The notes under the pieces were generated by a model, which was not told the origin of the DNA, searched no databases, and worked only from the letters and a program-made list of their open reading frames with translations. Below, piece after piece: positions 23,116 through 23,913 of a stretch of DNA of 23,913 nt; the stretch's first letter is position 1, and the number at the start of each line of letters is the position of its first letter. This stretch comes from a virus. A program made the position numbers and the translations under genes. Where the stretch lies: the IMG/VR virus record IMGVR_UViG_3300030202_002285, positions 7,313-31,225 of that record; one strand, written 5' to 3'.

Positions 23116-23913
23116 ATGGCAAAATATAAACATTTAGATCAGACTCCTGATACTCTACAGCAGTTTATAGCTCAAATTCCTTCTTTAATTAGTAACTTTA
23201 GGTCTTTAACTATAGAAGAAACTAGACGTAAAGAAACTGAAGAAACAAGAAAAATAGAAAGAAACGAAGATATTGCTCGTAGAACAAAATGGAGAGAAGA
23301 AGATAAAGCAGCAAAATTAAAAGAAAAAAAAGAGAACGTGTTTATTACTAAAGCTGAAGCCCATTCAACTTATTTAAAGCAACTAAGAATATCAAAAATT
23401 GAAGAATACAATGTTGATTTAGACGCTTATGAAAAGCTAGGTATGAGTGTAGATGCATCAGATAAAATAAATCAAACAAAAGGTATGGAACAGTTAATAA
23501 CTTTGTTTACAGACCCTAATAATGTAGACTTATCTGAAAATGCATTAATAGCAAAAGAAATAAAAATATTAGAAAGTTTAATTAGTGACGTAGATTCAAG
23601 AAAAAAGAAAATAGAAGGAAGGTTGACTTTTGCAGACAACTTTAATAAAGAGATTAACAAACGAGAAAACTTTTTTGAAAAAGGTCCAGAAGATGAATTT
23701 GAAAGTATGACAGGAATACAGTATTGGACTCAAGGTGATATGGATATGTTAATATCAGATATATTAAAAGATGAAGTATTTAAAGAAGAAAACGGTGTTC
23801 ATGCAAATTCTAATGGTGAGTGGAAAGAATATGCTAGTGAGTATATAGAGGTTATACAAAACCCTTCAGATGCAAAGCTAAGAGCAATGAATGGTGAAAT
23901 TATTAAATATCAG
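23116..23913 (+). CDS. coiled-coil protein, 5' part of a gene cut by the window end
   Basis: The frame starts at ATG 23116 (MAKYKHLDQTPDTLQQF) and stays open for 266 codons to the last base, so the gene is incomplete. The visible part is strongly charged. About 30-75 is a Lys/Glu/Arg coiled coil (EETRRKETEETRKIERNED), and more helices follow with the DYxSR-like polar runs. It contains no cysteines so far, and no recognisable enzyme motif. It follows the two Cys-rich virion proteins and may be another ejection-type or internal virion protein; the missing part could contain the family's diagnostic domain. Confidence 0.65.
   Translation, partial: MAKYKHLDQTPDTLQQFIAQIPSLISNFRSLTIEETRRKETEETRKIERNEDIARRTKWREEDKAAKLKEKKENVFITKAEAHSTYLKQLRISKIEEYNVDLDAYEKLGMSVDASDKINQTKGMEQLITLFTDPNNVDLSENALIAKEIKILESLISDVDSRKKKIEGRLTFADNFNKEINKRENFFEKGPEDEFESMTGIQYWTQGDMDMLISDILKDEVFKEENGVHANSNGEWKEYASEYIEVIQNPSDAKLRAMNGEIIKYQ

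Noticed and set aside
1-23913. Prophage attachment site, integrase, CRISPR array, tRNA or insertion sequence
   Set aside because: I saw no integrase or transposase motifs, no regularly spaced repeats, and no tRNA-like cloverleaf; all supported genes are virion, packaging or lysis type.

Overview
The window is part of the late (packaging, head, tail, lysis) region of a tailed double-stranded DNA bacteriophage (Caudoviricetes). It is AT-rich: 60-base rows I counted by hand are mostly 28-35% GC, with a few islands of 45-60%. All 28 genes I support lie on the + strand and are packed tightly. Many join by TAATG or ATGA stop/start overlaps, and only four gaps exceed about 25 bases. I see no bacterial chromosomal genes, integrase, transposase, tRNA, CRISPR array or minus-strand gene. 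The P22-type portal, the adaptor-like protein, the gp10-like beta-propeller protein, and the absence of any sheath, tail-tube or long tape-measure gene point to a podovirus-like virion. Composition and gene style resemble marine phages, but the host cannot be read from the sequence.

Layout. 1-842: the end of a Cys-rich acidic protein (possibly cut by the window edge), a small zinc-ribbon-like protein and a peptidoglycan-binding-like protein. 820-3359: large terminase, followed by two putative cell-wall hydrolases (M15 metallopeptidase and NlpC/P60-like). 3356-9356: an unknown protein, portal, scaffold, SU10-type major capsid protein, decoration-like protein and head-fibre-like protein. 9430-12514: neck/adaptor proteins and a small beta protein. 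12526-14846: an Ala/Lys-rich TolA-like protein, a small membrane protein (holin candidate), a calcineurin-type metallophosphoesterase, a second one-TM protein and two tiny proteins. 14848-18926: a 1145-aa hub/neck beta-propeller protein with extra domains, and a receptor-binding-like protein. 18930-23913: a series of helical, acidic proteins where podoviruses keep ejection proteins, interrupted by a DNA polymerase beta-type nucleotidyltransferase. The last gene runs off the window.

How it fits together: scaffold and capsid protein build the prohead on the portal, the terminase fills it, adaptor, hub and receptor-binding proteins close it, and the hydrolases and small membrane proteins open the cell. 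The least ordinary parts are (a) a small Cys-rich signature shared by proteins at both ends of the window, (b) two putative enzymes, a phosphoesterase and a nucleotidyltransferase, embedded in virion-gene runs, and (c) inverted repeats in the few intergenic gaps, with the two GC-containing ones bracketing the capsid block.
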